Source: Bacteroidota bacterium (GTDB lineage Bacteria > Bacteroidota > Bacteroidia > Chitinophagales > LD1). Taken from it: DNA of 64,000 nucleotides. Below the pieces are notes generated by a model. The model had not been told where the DNA came from. It worked only from the letters and a program-made list of their open reading frames with translations, and searched no databases. Positions 34,571 through 43,515 of the stretch are shown piece after piece; position 1 is the stretch's first letter, and each line of letters opens with the position of its first letter. Location: the NCBI GenBank assembly GCA_018267365.1, contig JAFDYQ010000018.1, forward strand, positions 1 to 64,000, written 5' to 3'. A program made the position numbers and the translations under genes.

Positions 34571-35442
34571 TGGCTCAGTGGGAGGGCAAAAGCAAAGGTA
34601 CGCCACTCGGCTACCGCATTTTCGTGGGCATACTCCGCTATCTCGGTCTCTGGCCGGCCTATGTGCTGCTCACATTTGTAGTACTGTACTACTTCCTCTT
34701 CTCGTGGTCTTCTACCAGGCATATCTATAGTTTCTTTCGCCGCCGCATGCACTTTGGCATCGCGAAATCCGTGGGCATGGTTTATTGGAACTACTTCATG
34801 CTGGGGCAGAGCCTGATAGACAAAGTAGCGATACTCTCCGGTCTGTCTGCCAGATTTACCTCTCATAGCAATGGAGCCGAGAATATAGAGCGCATGGCTG
34901 CTGCCAGGCGCGGTGCTATCATGCTCGGCGCCCACCTGGGCAACTGGGAGATAGCAGGCCACTTTATAGCCCGCTATGATACGGTGATCAATGTGCTCAT
35001 GTATGATGGTGAGCATGAGCACATCAAGGCTCTAATGGAATCCGTGATCGGGGGCAAGAAGTTTAACGTGATCCCTATCAGAGAAGACCTGAGTCATGTC
35101 TATCTGATGAGTGAGGCGCTGGCGCGTGGTGAGACCATCTGTATGCACGCCGACCGCTATGTACAGGGTGCGCGTGCGCAGGCAGTCGAGTTTATGGGAG
35201 AACCTGCATTATTCCCTACCGGGCCGTTTCAGCTCGTCAAGGCATTAAAAGCTCCTTTCACCTATGTATATGGCGTCAAGACCGGACCGACGCACTATGA
35301 GTTTTATGCCAGGCCGCCCAAAGAGGTTAGTGACTTTGCCAACCTTGACGCAATGATGAAGGACTATGTGACCGATCTGGAAGGTATGGTGAACAAAGCC
35401 CCTTCACAATGGTTTAATTATTATAACTTTTGGAAGAAATAG
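34570..35442 (+). CDS. LpxL/HtrB-like lysophospholipid acyltransferase
   Basis: A 290-residue membrane-associated acyltransferase. An N-terminal hydrophobic helix (LTFVVLYYFLF) precedes the H-x4-E active site at His122-Glu127 (AHLGNWE), followed by CMHADRYVQGA and FPTGPFQLVKAL, as in the LpxL/HtrB family. In lipid A synthesis the family adds secondary acyl chains. Here, between a dedicated ACP and a thioesterase, it more likely acylates a cluster-specific lipid, as in flexirubin/aryl-polyene loci. Fourth-base overlap with the ACP gene. Confidence 0.9.
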   Translation: MAQWEGKSKGTPLGYRIFVGILRYLGLWPAYVLLTFVVLYYFLFSWSSTRHIYSFFRRRMHFGIAKSVGMVYWNYFMLGQSLIDKVAILSGLSARFTSHSNGAENIERMAAARRGAIMLGAHLGNWEIAGHFIARYDTVINVLMYDGEHEHIKALMESVIGGKKFNVIPIREDLSHVYLMSEALARGETICMHADRYVQGARAQAVEFMGEPALFPTGPFQLVKALKAPFTYVYGVKTGPTHYEFYARPPKEVSDFANLDAMMKDYVTDLEGMVNKAPSQWFNYYNFWKK

Positions 35443-35506
35443 CGCATTTAGGAACGCCGTTTGCACTACATTGCTGAGGCTATTGCAAGCATAGAAAATG
35501 TGAAGT

Positions 35507-35962
35507 ATGAAAAGTGCCCCTGACACCCTGCCGAATGGCAAGACAAAAGAACTAAAGGCCATAGCCCGTATCAAAGTGCGGTTTCACGAGTGTGATCCGC
35601 TGGGTATCGTATGGCATGGCAACTACCTCAAATACTTTGAGGACGCCCGTGATGCCTTTGCAGAGAAGTATGGCTTTGACCTGTATTCCTTTTATCAAAG
35701 GGGCTATGCTACGCCGCTTATACACTCAGAGGCCACCTACAAGCGCCCCCTGCGCTATAAGGATATTGCCTTTGTAGAGGCTCATTATATCAGGACTGAT
35801 GCGGCCAAAATCATTTTTCACTACCGTATCAAAAATGAAGCAGGCGACCTGATCTGCACCGGCTCTACCACGCAGGTCTTTGTGACCAATGGTACTATGG
35901 AGCTAGCGCTGACTGTGCCGGATTTTATCACTGAGTGGATGCATCAGGTAGGCCTCAGGTAG
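35507..35962 (+). CDS. 4HBT-family acyl thioesterase
   Basis: A 151-residue hotdog-fold thioesterase of the 4-hydroxybenzoyl-CoA type. The signature is at residues 27-43: H-E-C-D30-P-L-G-I-V-W-H37-G-N-Y, with the catalytic Asp at 30. Expected to release an acyl chain from ACP or CoA. It lies between the acyltransferase and the second ketosynthase, two bases from the latter's start. Confidence 0.92.
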   Translation: MKSAPDTLPNGKTKELKAIARIKVRFHECDPLGIVWHGNYLKYFEDARDAFAEKYGFDLYSFYQRGYATPLIHSEATYKRPLRYKDIAFVEAHYIRTDAAKIIFHYRIKNEAGDLICTGSTTQVFVTNGTMELALTVPDFITEWMHQVGLR

Positions 35963-35964
35963 TC

Positions 35965-37113
35965 ATGTCATCTCCCGTTTATATTGTGGCTGACAGTGTC
36001 ATCTCTCCGCTGGGAAATACCTCCGCAGCGTGCTATACAGCCGTGGAACGCGGTGAGTCGGGCATCACATTGGTCGAAGATACCCACCTGTCGCCACAGC
36101 CCTTCTACGCCGCACGTATAGATGACAGTACACTGCCGGAGCTAAGTGAAGCACATACGCGCTTTGAAAGACTCTGCATCCTGTCCGTAAACGATGCGCT
36201 CTGTCATACTTCTATCAGGCTGGATAATAAGGACACCATCTTCATTCTCTCCACTACCAAAGGAAATATAGAGCTGCTGGCCGAAGGCGCTCCTGATAAT
36301 GAGCTGTCGCTCACTCGCTCTGCAGATCGTATTGCAGCGCATTTTGGCGCAGTCCATAAACCTATAGTCGTCTCTAACGCCTGTATATCAGGCGTGCTGG
36401 CCATCATCACTGCGAAACGACTGATCAACTCTGGCAGGTATAAACATGCAGTAGTGACAGGCGCGGATGTGCTGTCAAAGTTTGTGGTGTCTGGCTTCCA
36501 GAGCCTCATGGCTATGAGTGATGAGCCCTGCCGCCCCTTTGACAAAGGGCGCAAGGGAATCAATCTCGGAGAGGGCGCTGCGACGGTGGTTTTGACCAAT
36601 GATATATCTCAGGTACAGCAGGATAGCATCCAGGTACTCGGCGAGGGCCTGACCAATGATGCCAATCATATCTCCGGCCCATCACGCACCGGTGCTGAGC
36701 TGGCAGATGCGGTGATCAAGGCACTGCAGCGTAGCCGGGTGAGTGCAGCCGACATTTCGTTTGTCTCAGCACATGGCACCGCTACACTATACAATGATGA
36801 GATGGAGAGTAAAGCTTTTGAACTGGCCGGTCTCAGTGAGACGCCCCTGCACAGCCTAAAGGGTTACTTTGGCCACACGCTCGGTGCAGCAGGCGTGATA
36901 GAGACTGTCATGACCATTCACTCACTCCGTGAGCACAAGATCCTGAGCAGCCTGCACTACCATGAAAACGGCGTGTCCGGTAGTATCACTGTCAATACTT
37001 CCATGCTTTCCTCTGATAGGAATCATGCGCTGAAGACAGCATCGGGCTTTGGTGGCTGCAATGCTGCTATTGTGTATAAAATACCCACTGGCACGGAGCA
37101 CACAAAAAAATAG
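35965..37113 (+). CDS. Beta-ketoacyl synthase, second ketosynthase of the cluster
   Basis: A 382-residue ketosynthase divergent from the first. Its triad is complete: Cys140 (SNACISG), His270 (VSAHGTATLYND) and His304 (YFGHTLGAAG), so it is not a chain-length-factor-like inactive partner. The ATG at 35965 starts two bases after the thioesterase stop (TAG TC ATG). A longer reading from 35935 would overlap that gene. Two active ketosynthases with one ACP suggest heterodimers or two condensation steps. Confidence 0.9.
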   Translation: MSSPVYIVADSVISPLGNTSAACYTAVERGESGITLVEDTHLSPQPFYAARIDDSTLPELSEAHTRFERLCILSVNDALCHTSIRLDNKDTIFILSTTKGNIELLAEGAPDNELSLTRSADRIAAHFGAVHKPIVVSNACISGVLAIITAKRLINSGRYKHAVVTGADVLSKFVVSGFQSLMAMSDEPCRPFDKGRKGINLGEGAATVVLTNDISQVQQDSIQVLGEGLTNDANHISGPSRTGAELADAVIKALQRSRVSAADISFVSAHGTATLYNDEMESKAFELAGLSETPLHSLKGYFGHTLGAAGVIETVMTIHSLREHKILSSLHYHENGVSGSITVNTSMLSSDRNHALKTASGFGGCNAAIVYKIPTGTEHTKK

Positions 37114-37150
37114 AAATCTGTAAATTAGCCTCACCTAAAACACTTTTGTC

Positions 37151-38395
37151 ATGACAACTGAGCTAGTAGATGTACTGGTGATAGGCGCCGGACCGTCAGG
37201 CACTGTAGCAGCCTCTATCATCAATAAAGCAGGCTATAAAGTCAAAATCGTAGAGAAGGAGCAATTCCCCCGCTTTGTGATAGGAGAAAGTCTTCTGCCC
37301 AAGTGTATGGAGGCGCTGGAAGCGGCAGGTTTTCTACCTGCAGTCAAAGCACACGGGTTTCAGGAGAAATTCGGCGCCAAGTTCGTCAATGACAGCGGCC
37401 AGATCATGGACTTCAATTTTTCGGATCAATTTACAGAGGGCTGGTCGTGGACCTGGCAGGTGAAACGGGCAGAGTTTGATACCCTGCTGGCAGAGGAAGT
37501 GCAGAAACTGGGCGTGGAGATAGAGTACAAGACCACCGTGACAGGCATAGATTTGGGCAAAGATAAAAGTCTCATCAGTGTCACTACGCCGGAGGGTGAG
37601 AGTAAGCAGATACTGGCACGATTTATAGTAGATGGTAGCGGCTATGGCCGTGTGATACCACGCATGCTGAATATGGAGAAGCCGTCAAACCTGCCCCCGC
37701 GCAAAACGCTCTTCACCCACATCCGCGATACCCGGCGCAATAACTACATAGAGCCTAACCGCATCCTGATAGTAGACCACGCTCCCGGCGTGTGGGCCTG
37801 GTGCATACCATTCTCTGATGGTGTCACTTCGTGCGGCTTTGTGAGTGAGCCGGGCTTTTTTGATGCTTTCACCGGTACGCCTGAGGAGCAGCTCCGCGCC
37901 ATCATAGCCAGCGACCCTAATATCGCAGAGCGCTTTGAGGGCTGCGAGTTTCTTTTTGAACCGCGCACCATACAGTCATGGTCAGCCACCTGTGATAAGT
38001 TTTATGGCGATGGCTTTGTGCTGACTGGCAATGTGACCGAGTTTCTCGATCCGGTATTTTCATCAGGTGTCACTCTGGCCGTGACCTCCTCCCGCCTCGC
38101 CGCTGACCTGGTAGTACGCCAGCTAAACGGCGAAGCAGTAGACTGGCAGTGTGAATACATGGATGTGATGATGATGGGTGTAGATACCTTCCGCACGTAT
38201 GTGATGGCCTGGTATGACGGCAGGCTGCAGAAGATATTCTTTAACGACTACCGCCCGGCCGATGTAGTCAATAAGATATGCTCCGTACTGGCCGGCTACG
38301 TATGGGATGAAAAGAATGAGTACGTCAAAGACTCCGAAAATCAGGTGAACCGCCTGGTGCGCATGATAGACCTGAGCCGGCAGATAGAGGCATAA
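37151..38395 (+). CDS. FAD-dependent oxidoreductase, tryptophan-halogenase-like
   Basis: A 414-residue flavoprotein. The Rossmann motif G12-A-G14-P-S-G17 is followed by VEKEQFPRFVIGESLLP, as in flavin halogenases and geranylgeranyl-reductase-like enzymes. A W-x-W-x-I-P motif (WAWCIP, residues 215-220) is present, the pattern that distinguishes flavin-dependent halogenases from monooxygenases. The preceding Gly is Val here. A later GNVTEFLDPVFSSG is the second FAD-binding block. It could halogenate or oxidise the cluster's product. Last gene of the cluster, 37 bases after the ketosynthase. Confidence 0.85.
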   Translation: MTTELVDVLVIGAGPSGTVAASIINKAGYKVKIVEKEQFPRFVIGESLLPKCMEALEAAGFLPAVKAHGFQEKFGAKFVNDSGQIMDFNFSDQFTEGWSWTWQVKRAEFDTLLAEEVQKLGVEIEYKTTVTGIDLGKDKSLISVTTPEGESKQILARFIVDGSGYGRVIPRMLNMEKPSNLPPRKTLFTHIRDTRRNNYIEPNRILIVDHAPGVWAWCIPFSDGVTSCGFVSEPGFFDAFTGTPEEQLRAIIASDPNIAERFEGCEFLFEPRTIQSWSATCDKFYGDGFVLTGNVTEFLDPVFSSGVTLAVTSSRLAADLVVRQLNGEAVDWQCEYMDVMMMGVDTFRTYVMAWYDGRLQKIFFNDYRPADVVNKICSVLAGYVWDEKNEYVKDSENQVNRLVRMIDLSRQIEA

Positions 38396-38463
38396 GGCAA
38401 ACCAGGATAAATGCCAGAGCCCTTTATGCGGAGCAATTCTTGCATTTATCTTGGCTGCGATTC

Positions 38464-40077
38464 CTACCGCTTAAATTTCAATAAATAAGTATCGGGATTC
38501 TTCAGCTGGTACACGATCTCAAACTTATCCATGTTCTTCTGCACCGCAGGCACAAGATACTTGGGCGTAGAGCTGAAGCCTAGCTGCTCGATCACCACGT
38601 AGTCTACCTTATTGTCGCGAAAGAACTGGAGCACCTCTTTATCATCCAGGGAGGGCTTGTCTCCCACACAGGTCCTGTCAGAGTAGTAGATAAACATATC
38701 CGCTTTGCGCGCGCTAAAGATGGCATCCTTTGGCGTATGGTCTTTGGCCCAGCGGGCTATGTCAAAGTAATTCTGATAGTTGGGCGGCATCTGCTGCTCT
38801 GACTGGTCTTCCAGTGCCCCTATCGCCTTAGTATTCATCAGGCCAAAGAGGATAAAAACATAAGGCGCATAGGTCAGCCTGCCTTCTCCTGCGGCCAGTG
38901 CAGCGAATTCCTTCACACCATACAGCACAAGAAAGATGGCGATAGGTATTAGTGGCAGTATGAAGCGTATGCCGCCCCATACATCAGGCCAGATCATCAG
39001 TATGGCCAGGGTGCCGCCTATATAGCCCAGCAGCAGCAGGCGCAGGTCCTTTAGCCGCCAGATACCCCACAGCGCCAGCCCTATGATCAGTATCCCCAGC
39101 AGCCAGAGGCCGCCTTTGGCTTTGCCGTCTTCTTTTACATAGGCACTGTGAGTCTCCGGGTCGTCGAGGTTCATAGACAATACACCCACCGGGATATCCA
39201 TAGAGGTATAGCGTTCAAAGTTGTTTTTGATACGCTCCATAAAGGTGGCAGAGGTCAGGTTTCCCAGCTCGGGTTTGTATGGATTGACCTGCATGAGCTG
39301 GCCCATGTGAGAGCTGCCAAGGTTTTTGTCACGTATGTAGCCCGGCAGCGCCAGCAGGCCGAAGCCCAGCACAACTACCACCAGTCGCTTCCAATCCTTT
39401 GCAACCAACAAGTATAAACCTGTTCCGGCAACTAGCGCTATAGCGGTCGTTTTGGTATAATAGCAGCCCGCTATACACAGCACTGAGAGGTAGAGCCATG
39501 GGCTCTTGACGTCCCGCACATCCTGCACGGCGCGGAGGAAGAAATACAACGCCAGCATGCTGACGAAGAGGAAGGGTATCTCGCTCATTGTGATCGTAGC
39601 GCTGCGCAGCAAGTGCGAGTTGAGCGCTGTGAGAAAGGAGGCCGCAAAGGCAAGAACCGCAGAGCTCGTCAATCTCTTCACGATAAAGTATAGTAGCAGC
39701 AGCGAGCCATACAGCATCAGCCCGTTCATAAAATTGATACGGTCCTGATCGTCGCCCAGTACCTTGATAAAGACAGACAGCAGTGCGGGGTATCCTATGG
39801 GAAAATGCGTATGCGGCGCGTGGTGTATATCTGTAGCATTGGTAAAGCCTTGGCCTGTGGCGATTCGCTTACCCAGCAGGTAGTAGGCAAAGTTGTCACC
39901 ATTCATATCCGGATTGTGGTCAAATATAGCGGAGTACACAAACCAGAAAAGAATCGTGATGATGGCCAGGTGTGTCCAGTCTGCAAACTTTGCAAGAGAA
40001 AAAGAAGACGCCCTGGGTGCGGGCTTTTTAGCTGCTGCTTCAGCTTTTTTGACATGGATCGGTTTGGTCTTGGCCAT
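38464..40077 (-). CDS. GT-C membrane glycosyltransferase (GT39/ArnT-like)
   Basis: A 537-residue polytopic membrane protein with ten or more predicted spans. The periplasmic loop after span 1 has HNPDMNGDNFAYYLLGKR with the conserved acidic residues of GT-C (PMT/ArnT) glycosyltransferases. A Lys/Ala-rich cytoplasmic N-terminus (AKTKPIHVKKAEAAAKKP) precedes span 1. A C-terminal soluble part (SARKADMFIYYSD ... LLKFKR) is present. Donor and acceptor unknown. The ATG at 40077 was chosen over a 44-residue extension with no membrane or conserved features. Confidence 0.85.
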   Translation of the reverse strand: MAKTKPIHVKKAEAAAKKPAPRASSFSLAKFADWTHLAIITILFWFVYSAIFDHNPDMNGDNFAYYLLGKRIATGQGFTNATDIHHAPHTHFPIGYPALLSVFIKVLGDDQDRINFMNGLMLYGSLLLLYFIVKRLTSSAVLAFAASFLTALNSHLLRSATITMSEIPFLFVSMLALYFFLRAVQDVRDVKSPWLYLSVLCIAGCYYTKTTAIALVAGTGLYLLVAKDWKRLVVVVLGFGLLALPGYIRDKNLGSSHMGQLMQVNPYKPELGNLTSATFMERIKNNFERYTSMDIPVGVLSMNLDDPETHSAYVKEDGKAKGGLWLLGILIIGLALWGIWRLKDLRLLLLGYIGGTLAILMIWPDVWGGIRFILPLIPIAIFLVLYGVKEFAALAAGEGRLTYAPYVFILFGLMNTKAIGALEDQSEQQMPPNYQNYFDIARWAKDHTPKDAIFSARKADMFIYYSDRTCVGDKPSLDDKEVLQFFRDNKVDYVVIEQLGFSSTPKYLVPAVQKNMDKFEIVYQLKNPDTYLLKFKR

Positions 40078-40255
40078 CTCTGATTGCACTTTTGGGTATA
40101 ACCCAAAGGTAGAAATTTCAAGAATTAGAGGCGGAATATTTGCCCTGTCAGCTATTCTGGTGCTAGCGCCTGCCCGCGGTAGCAAGGAACGCGAACACCT
40201 GAAACACAATCATCACTTTTGACTCCGGCAATAATTATATCATCACTGGCATTTT

Positions 40256-40277
40256 AAATCTCCCTTCAGGGAGATTT
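40256..40277. repeat. Short palindrome in the 40.08-40.36 kb gap
   Basis: A 10-bp perfect stem AAATCTCCCT/AGGGAGATTT with a 2-base loop, about 80 bases past the hmgA stop. The rest of the gap shows no gene. Confidence 0.6.
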
Positions 40278-40356
40278 ACAGTGTTGCCTTAAATCCTTCC
40301 CTTTGGGCTGTAAACTTATTTTAGGACTTGACAGGAGAGGATTTAGGAGAGGTTTT

Positions 40357-41514
40357 TTACTCCACCCAGCTCATATAATACGTCGGATCCTCTATCTCCA
40401 GCGCATCCTTGCAGATCAGCAGCGGGTGAAAAGTATCTACCATCACGGCCAGTTCGTGCGTTTCCTTTTTTCCTATGCTCTTCTCTACCGCCCCGGGATG
40501 AGGCCCGTGAGGGATGCCTATCGGGTGCAGTGTGATCATACCGCGCTCTACGTGCTTGCGGCTCATAAAGTCGCCATCTACGTAGTACAGCACCTCGTCA
40601 CTGTCTACATTGCTATGAAAATATGGCGCAGGGATAGACTCCGGGTGGTAGTCATACAGGCGTGGCACAAAACTGCATATCACAAAGTTGCGCGCCTCAA
40701 AGGTCTGGTGTACTGGAGGCGGCTGGTGTACGCGGCCGGTGATCGGCTCAAAGTCATGTATGGAGAAAATGAATGGATAGTGGCAGCCATCCCAGCCTAT
40801 GGCGTCAAACGGATGATGCCCATAGTGGTAAGGATATAGCATATCCTCCTTTTTGATCTGCACTACAAAGTCGCCCTTTTCATCATGCGTGGTCAGATTC
40901 TCCGGTGTGCGGATATCCCGCTCGCAAAACGGTGAATGCTCCAGCAGCTGCCCAAAATCATTGCGGTATCGCTTGGGATAGGTCACAGGAGAAAAAGATT
41001 CAACTATAAAGAGTCTGTTGTCCGGCGTGTCAAACTCCATCTGGTATATCGTACCGCGCGGTATCACTATATAATCTCCATAACCGAATTTCAGTTCTCC
41101 GAATATGCTCTTCATCCTGCCTGTACCCTCGTGCACGAAAATCACCTCATCTGCACCGGAGTTTTTGTAGAAGTAGTTTTGCATGGAGTGCTGCGGCGCA
41201 GCTAGAGCGATGTACACGTCTTTATTGACCAATACGTACCGGCGCGATTTCAGGTAGTCTTCTTCCGGCCTCACTTTGAAGCCTTTGTAGCATCGGTTTT
41301 GCAGATTTTTTTCTGCTGCTATTTTGGGTGCTACATTGATGGGAAAGTCTACCTTGGTCACTGCGGTAGGCGGATAGGTATGATAGATCAGAGAGTATAG
41401 ATTAGAGAAACCCTCTGTGCTGACCAGCTGCTCTGAGTAGAGCCCTCCACCGGGCTTTTGAAACTGTGTGTGCCTCTTGTGAGGTACTTGTCCCCTGCTG
41501 ATAAAATGTGGCAT
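40357..41514 (-). CDS. hmgA: Homogentisate 1,2-dioxygenase
   Basis: A 385-residue HmgA, which opens the ring of homogentisate in tyrosine/phenylalanine catabolism using Fe(II). The N-terminal half is the cupin-like scaffold (DEVIFVHEGTGRMKSIFGELKFGYGDYIVIPRGTIYQ split). The C-terminal half has the His/Glu ligand region ITLHPIGIPHGPHPGAVE and HELAVMVDTFHPL. Length is in the short bacterial range. It stands alone here; neither hydroxyphenylpyruvate dioxygenase nor fumarylacetoacetase is adjacent. Confidence 0.93.
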   Translation of the reverse strand: MPHFISRGQVPHKRHTQFQKPGGGLYSEQLVSTEGFSNLYSLIYHTYPPTAVTKVDFPINVAPKIAAEKNLQNRCYKGFKVRPEEDYLKSRRYVLVNKDVYIALAAPQHSMQNYFYKNSGADEVIFVHEGTGRMKSIFGELKFGYGDYIVIPRGTIYQMEFDTPDNRLFIVESFSPVTYPKRYRNDFGQLLEHSPFCERDIRTPENLTTHDEKGDFVVQIKKEDMLYPYHYGHHPFDAIGWDGCHYPFIFSIHDFEPITGRVHQPPPVHQTFEARNFVICSFVPRLYDYHPESIPAPYFHSNVDSDEVLYYVDGDFMSRKHVERGMITLHPIGIPHGPHPGAVEKSIGKKETHELAVMVDTFHPLLICKDALEIEDPTYYMSWVE

Positions 41515-41806
41515 GTCTATATATTGTGATCTCTGGCGACCTGATTATTTGGCACAGTAAAGTTATATAAAAAACAAACCAACATCCTGTGACGAATATC
41601 AGCCGGCAGCAAAGCCGGCGAAGCAGACCGGCATTTGTCGTCAGTTACATCTGGGTGGGGCAGATAGAGCCTATCGGGGGATTATGTTTGACTCCCATAT
41701 ATCGATTTACAGGAGCAGCTTGAGTATGATACAATGCTGGTCTATGTATAAATATACATTGGCAGGAGTTGTCGCCTTTCGGAGATAGTCCGTTCGCTGA
41801 AGCAGA
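41515..41806. other. 292-base gap, no gene seen
   Basis: No supported coding frame. It has a GCCGGC-AGCAAA-GCCGGC inverted repeat (41602-41619) within a weak longer hairpin bounded by GACGA/TCGTC, and a TAACTTTA near match to a -7 box upstream of hmgA. Confidence 0.4.
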
Positions 41807-42055
41807 TCAAATACCTGATGCCGGATTATTAATATCACCTGTCAGGCTGCCAGTCTTGTCCTTGCGATGCCGTGTCCTGTATATGGCAGCTGCTATCAGC
41901 CCAATGGCTATGACACCTATAGCTATTATCCAGAAATAACCGCTGGTGGTGCCATCTGACACTGTAGTACTATTATCAGCCTGGGCATACAGCGTGCCCA
42001 TACCGGCCATCATCACCGCTATGAGTGAGAGGATCACTGTTTCTATCTTTTTCAT
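41807..42055 (-). CDS. Small single-span membrane protein (paralogue 1)
   Basis: An 82-residue protein: signal peptide (MKKIETVILSLIAVMMAGMGTLYAQ), a short polar segment (DNSTTVSDGTTSG), one membrane span (YFWIIAIGVIAIGLIAAAIY), a basic anchor (RTRHRKDK), and a tail ending D-I-N-N-P-A-S-G-I. The upstream neighbour has the same plan and a matching end, so the two look like an old tandem duplication. Function unknown. ATG start. Confidence 0.78.
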   Translation of the reverse strand: MKKIETVILSLIAVMMAGMGTLYAQADNSTTVSDGTTSGYFWIIAIGVIAIGLIAAAIYRTRHRKDKTGSLTGDINNPASGI

Positions 42056-42084
42056 AATGTATTGATTATAGTGAGTGAATATTT

Positions 42085-42399
42085 TCAGACTCCGGAGCCG
42101 GGATTATCTATGGACTGAGTAGTACGGGGTGTTGGCTCAGTCTTATCCTGGTTTTGTATGCCTCCCAGATTATTTCTGCGATTTTTGACCATATAAAAAA
42201 TACCTACACCCAATACCACTACACCCACCCCGATCAATACGGCCCCAATGGCCGTCATACCGGTATCTACTTTTTTATCAGCCACTGATGTCGTACTGGT
42301 AAATCCGTTTGCGTCTGCAGTATCCTGCGCTCTCACTGAGTAGCATGCTGCCCATACGGTCAGAGCCAGCAGGAGTACATATATGCGTATATATTTCAT
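42085..42399 (-). CDS. Small single-span membrane protein (paralogue 2)
   Basis: A 104-residue protein: signal peptide ending in YSVRAQD, a Thr/Ser-rich outer segment, one membrane span (AIGAVLIGVGVVVLGVGIFYMV), a basic KNRRNN anchor, and a tail ending S-I-D-N-P-G-S-G-V. It shares overall layout and the final N-P-[AG]-S-G-[IV] with the downstream gene 29 bases away. The ATG at 42399 is used because it directly begins the signal peptide. Function unknown. Confidence 0.78.
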   Translation of the reverse strand: MKYIRIYVLLLALTVWAACYSVRAQDTADANGFTSTTSVADKKVDTGMTAIGAVLIGVGVVVLGVGIFYMVKNRRNNLGGIQNQDKTEPTPRTTQSIDNPGSGV

Positions 42400-42568
42400 G
42401 TCAGTATCTTTACGCCTTGTGCCGCAAGGTTCATACCACGCTAAGACCTCCCCATACTGGGGCATTTTTGTAGTGTCATGACGGTGAATGCGATATATTT
42501 ACCAGCCATCGCGGCCGTAGCTCCCTCAGCGGTTGCCTCAGATTTGCTATTTTCGCGGTATCTCATTT

Positions 42569-43504
42569 ATGCTCAGGTACAAAGCTGACAGGCGCACACT
42601 GGTCTTCGTAGCACTCTACTATGCTGTGGCTATAGCGCCATGGTTTCGGTATCCATATATGACTGCATGGGAGATGGTAGCATGGGTGGTGATGAACTGT
42701 CTGTTGAGCTTTTTTTGCGCTGTGATAGTGCACAATACGATACACGCTCCTATCTTTTACAGTCGCCGGTTAAACAGGCTTTTTCAGTTTGCACTCTCCT
42801 TTAGCTACGGACACTCCGTGAGCGCCTATGTACCGGGGCATAATTTCAGCCACCACAAGTACACTCAGGAGCGCGAGGATGCTATCAGGACTACGAAAGC
42901 GCGCTTTCGGATCAATATCTTTAATCAGCTTTTTTTCTTCTATCTCATGAGTGGAGATATATTGAAGGGCGAGTTTGCCTTTGGGCGCAAGATGTACTAT
43001 GAGCGCCCGGAGTGGTTCTGGCAATATGCGCTGGAACTGGGCCTGGTAGTAGCCGTCAATATTATCTTGCTGCTGATAAACTGGAAATGTATGCTCCTAT
43101 TCTGGCTCATACCCCATCAGTATGCTGCATGGGGTATAGTGGGGACTAATTATTTTCAACATGATGGTGCAGATGACAAGCATCCCTATAACCATAGCCG
43201 AAACTTCAGCAGCCCGGTACTAAACTGGCTACTATTTAACAATGGCTATCACGGTGCTCACCACAATAAGCCCAACCTGCACTGGAGCCTGCTGCCGGAA
43301 TACCACGCCAAACACATGCGGCCTAACCTGCATCCCAACCTGGACCGTGTATCGCTGCTCAGCTATCTCATAGAGGCTCACATTTATCCGGGAAAAAGAG
43401 TAGACTACCTGGGCAACCCCATAGTATTGCCACCGGCAGAGGCCGATCTCGACTGGGTAGGCGAGATCAACGTAAGACAGCACGAGGATGATATGGCCGC
43501 TTAG
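42569..43504 (+). CDS. Fatty acid desaturase family protein
   Basis: A 311-residue integral membrane di-iron desaturase/hydroxylase. The three His boxes are visible: VHNTIHAPIF (HxxxH), GHNFSHHKYT (HxxxHH) and GYHGAHHNKP (HxxHH), with another His-rich QHDGADDKHPYNH. Four or so membrane spans flank them. It could desaturate membrane fatty acids or hydroxylate a lipid or pigment. The ATG at 42569 is preferred over an upstream TTG. Divergent from the two small membrane genes. Confidence 0.9.
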   Translation: MLRYKADRRTLVFVALYYAVAIAPWFRYPYMTAWEMVAWVVMNCLLSFFCAVIVHNTIHAPIFYSRRLNRLFQFALSFSYGHSVSAYVPGHNFSHHKYTQEREDAIRTTKARFRINIFNQLFFFYLMSGDILKGEFAFGRKMYYERPEWFWQYALELGLVVAVNIILLLINWKCMLLFWLIPHQYAAWGIVGTNYFQHDGADDKHPYNHSRNFSSPVLNWLLFNNGYHGAHHNKPNLHWSLLPEYHAKHMRPNLHPNLDRVSLLSYLIEAHIYPGKRVDYLGNPIVLPPAEADLDWVGEINVRQHEDDMAA

Positions 43505-43515
43505 TACCTAAAAAA

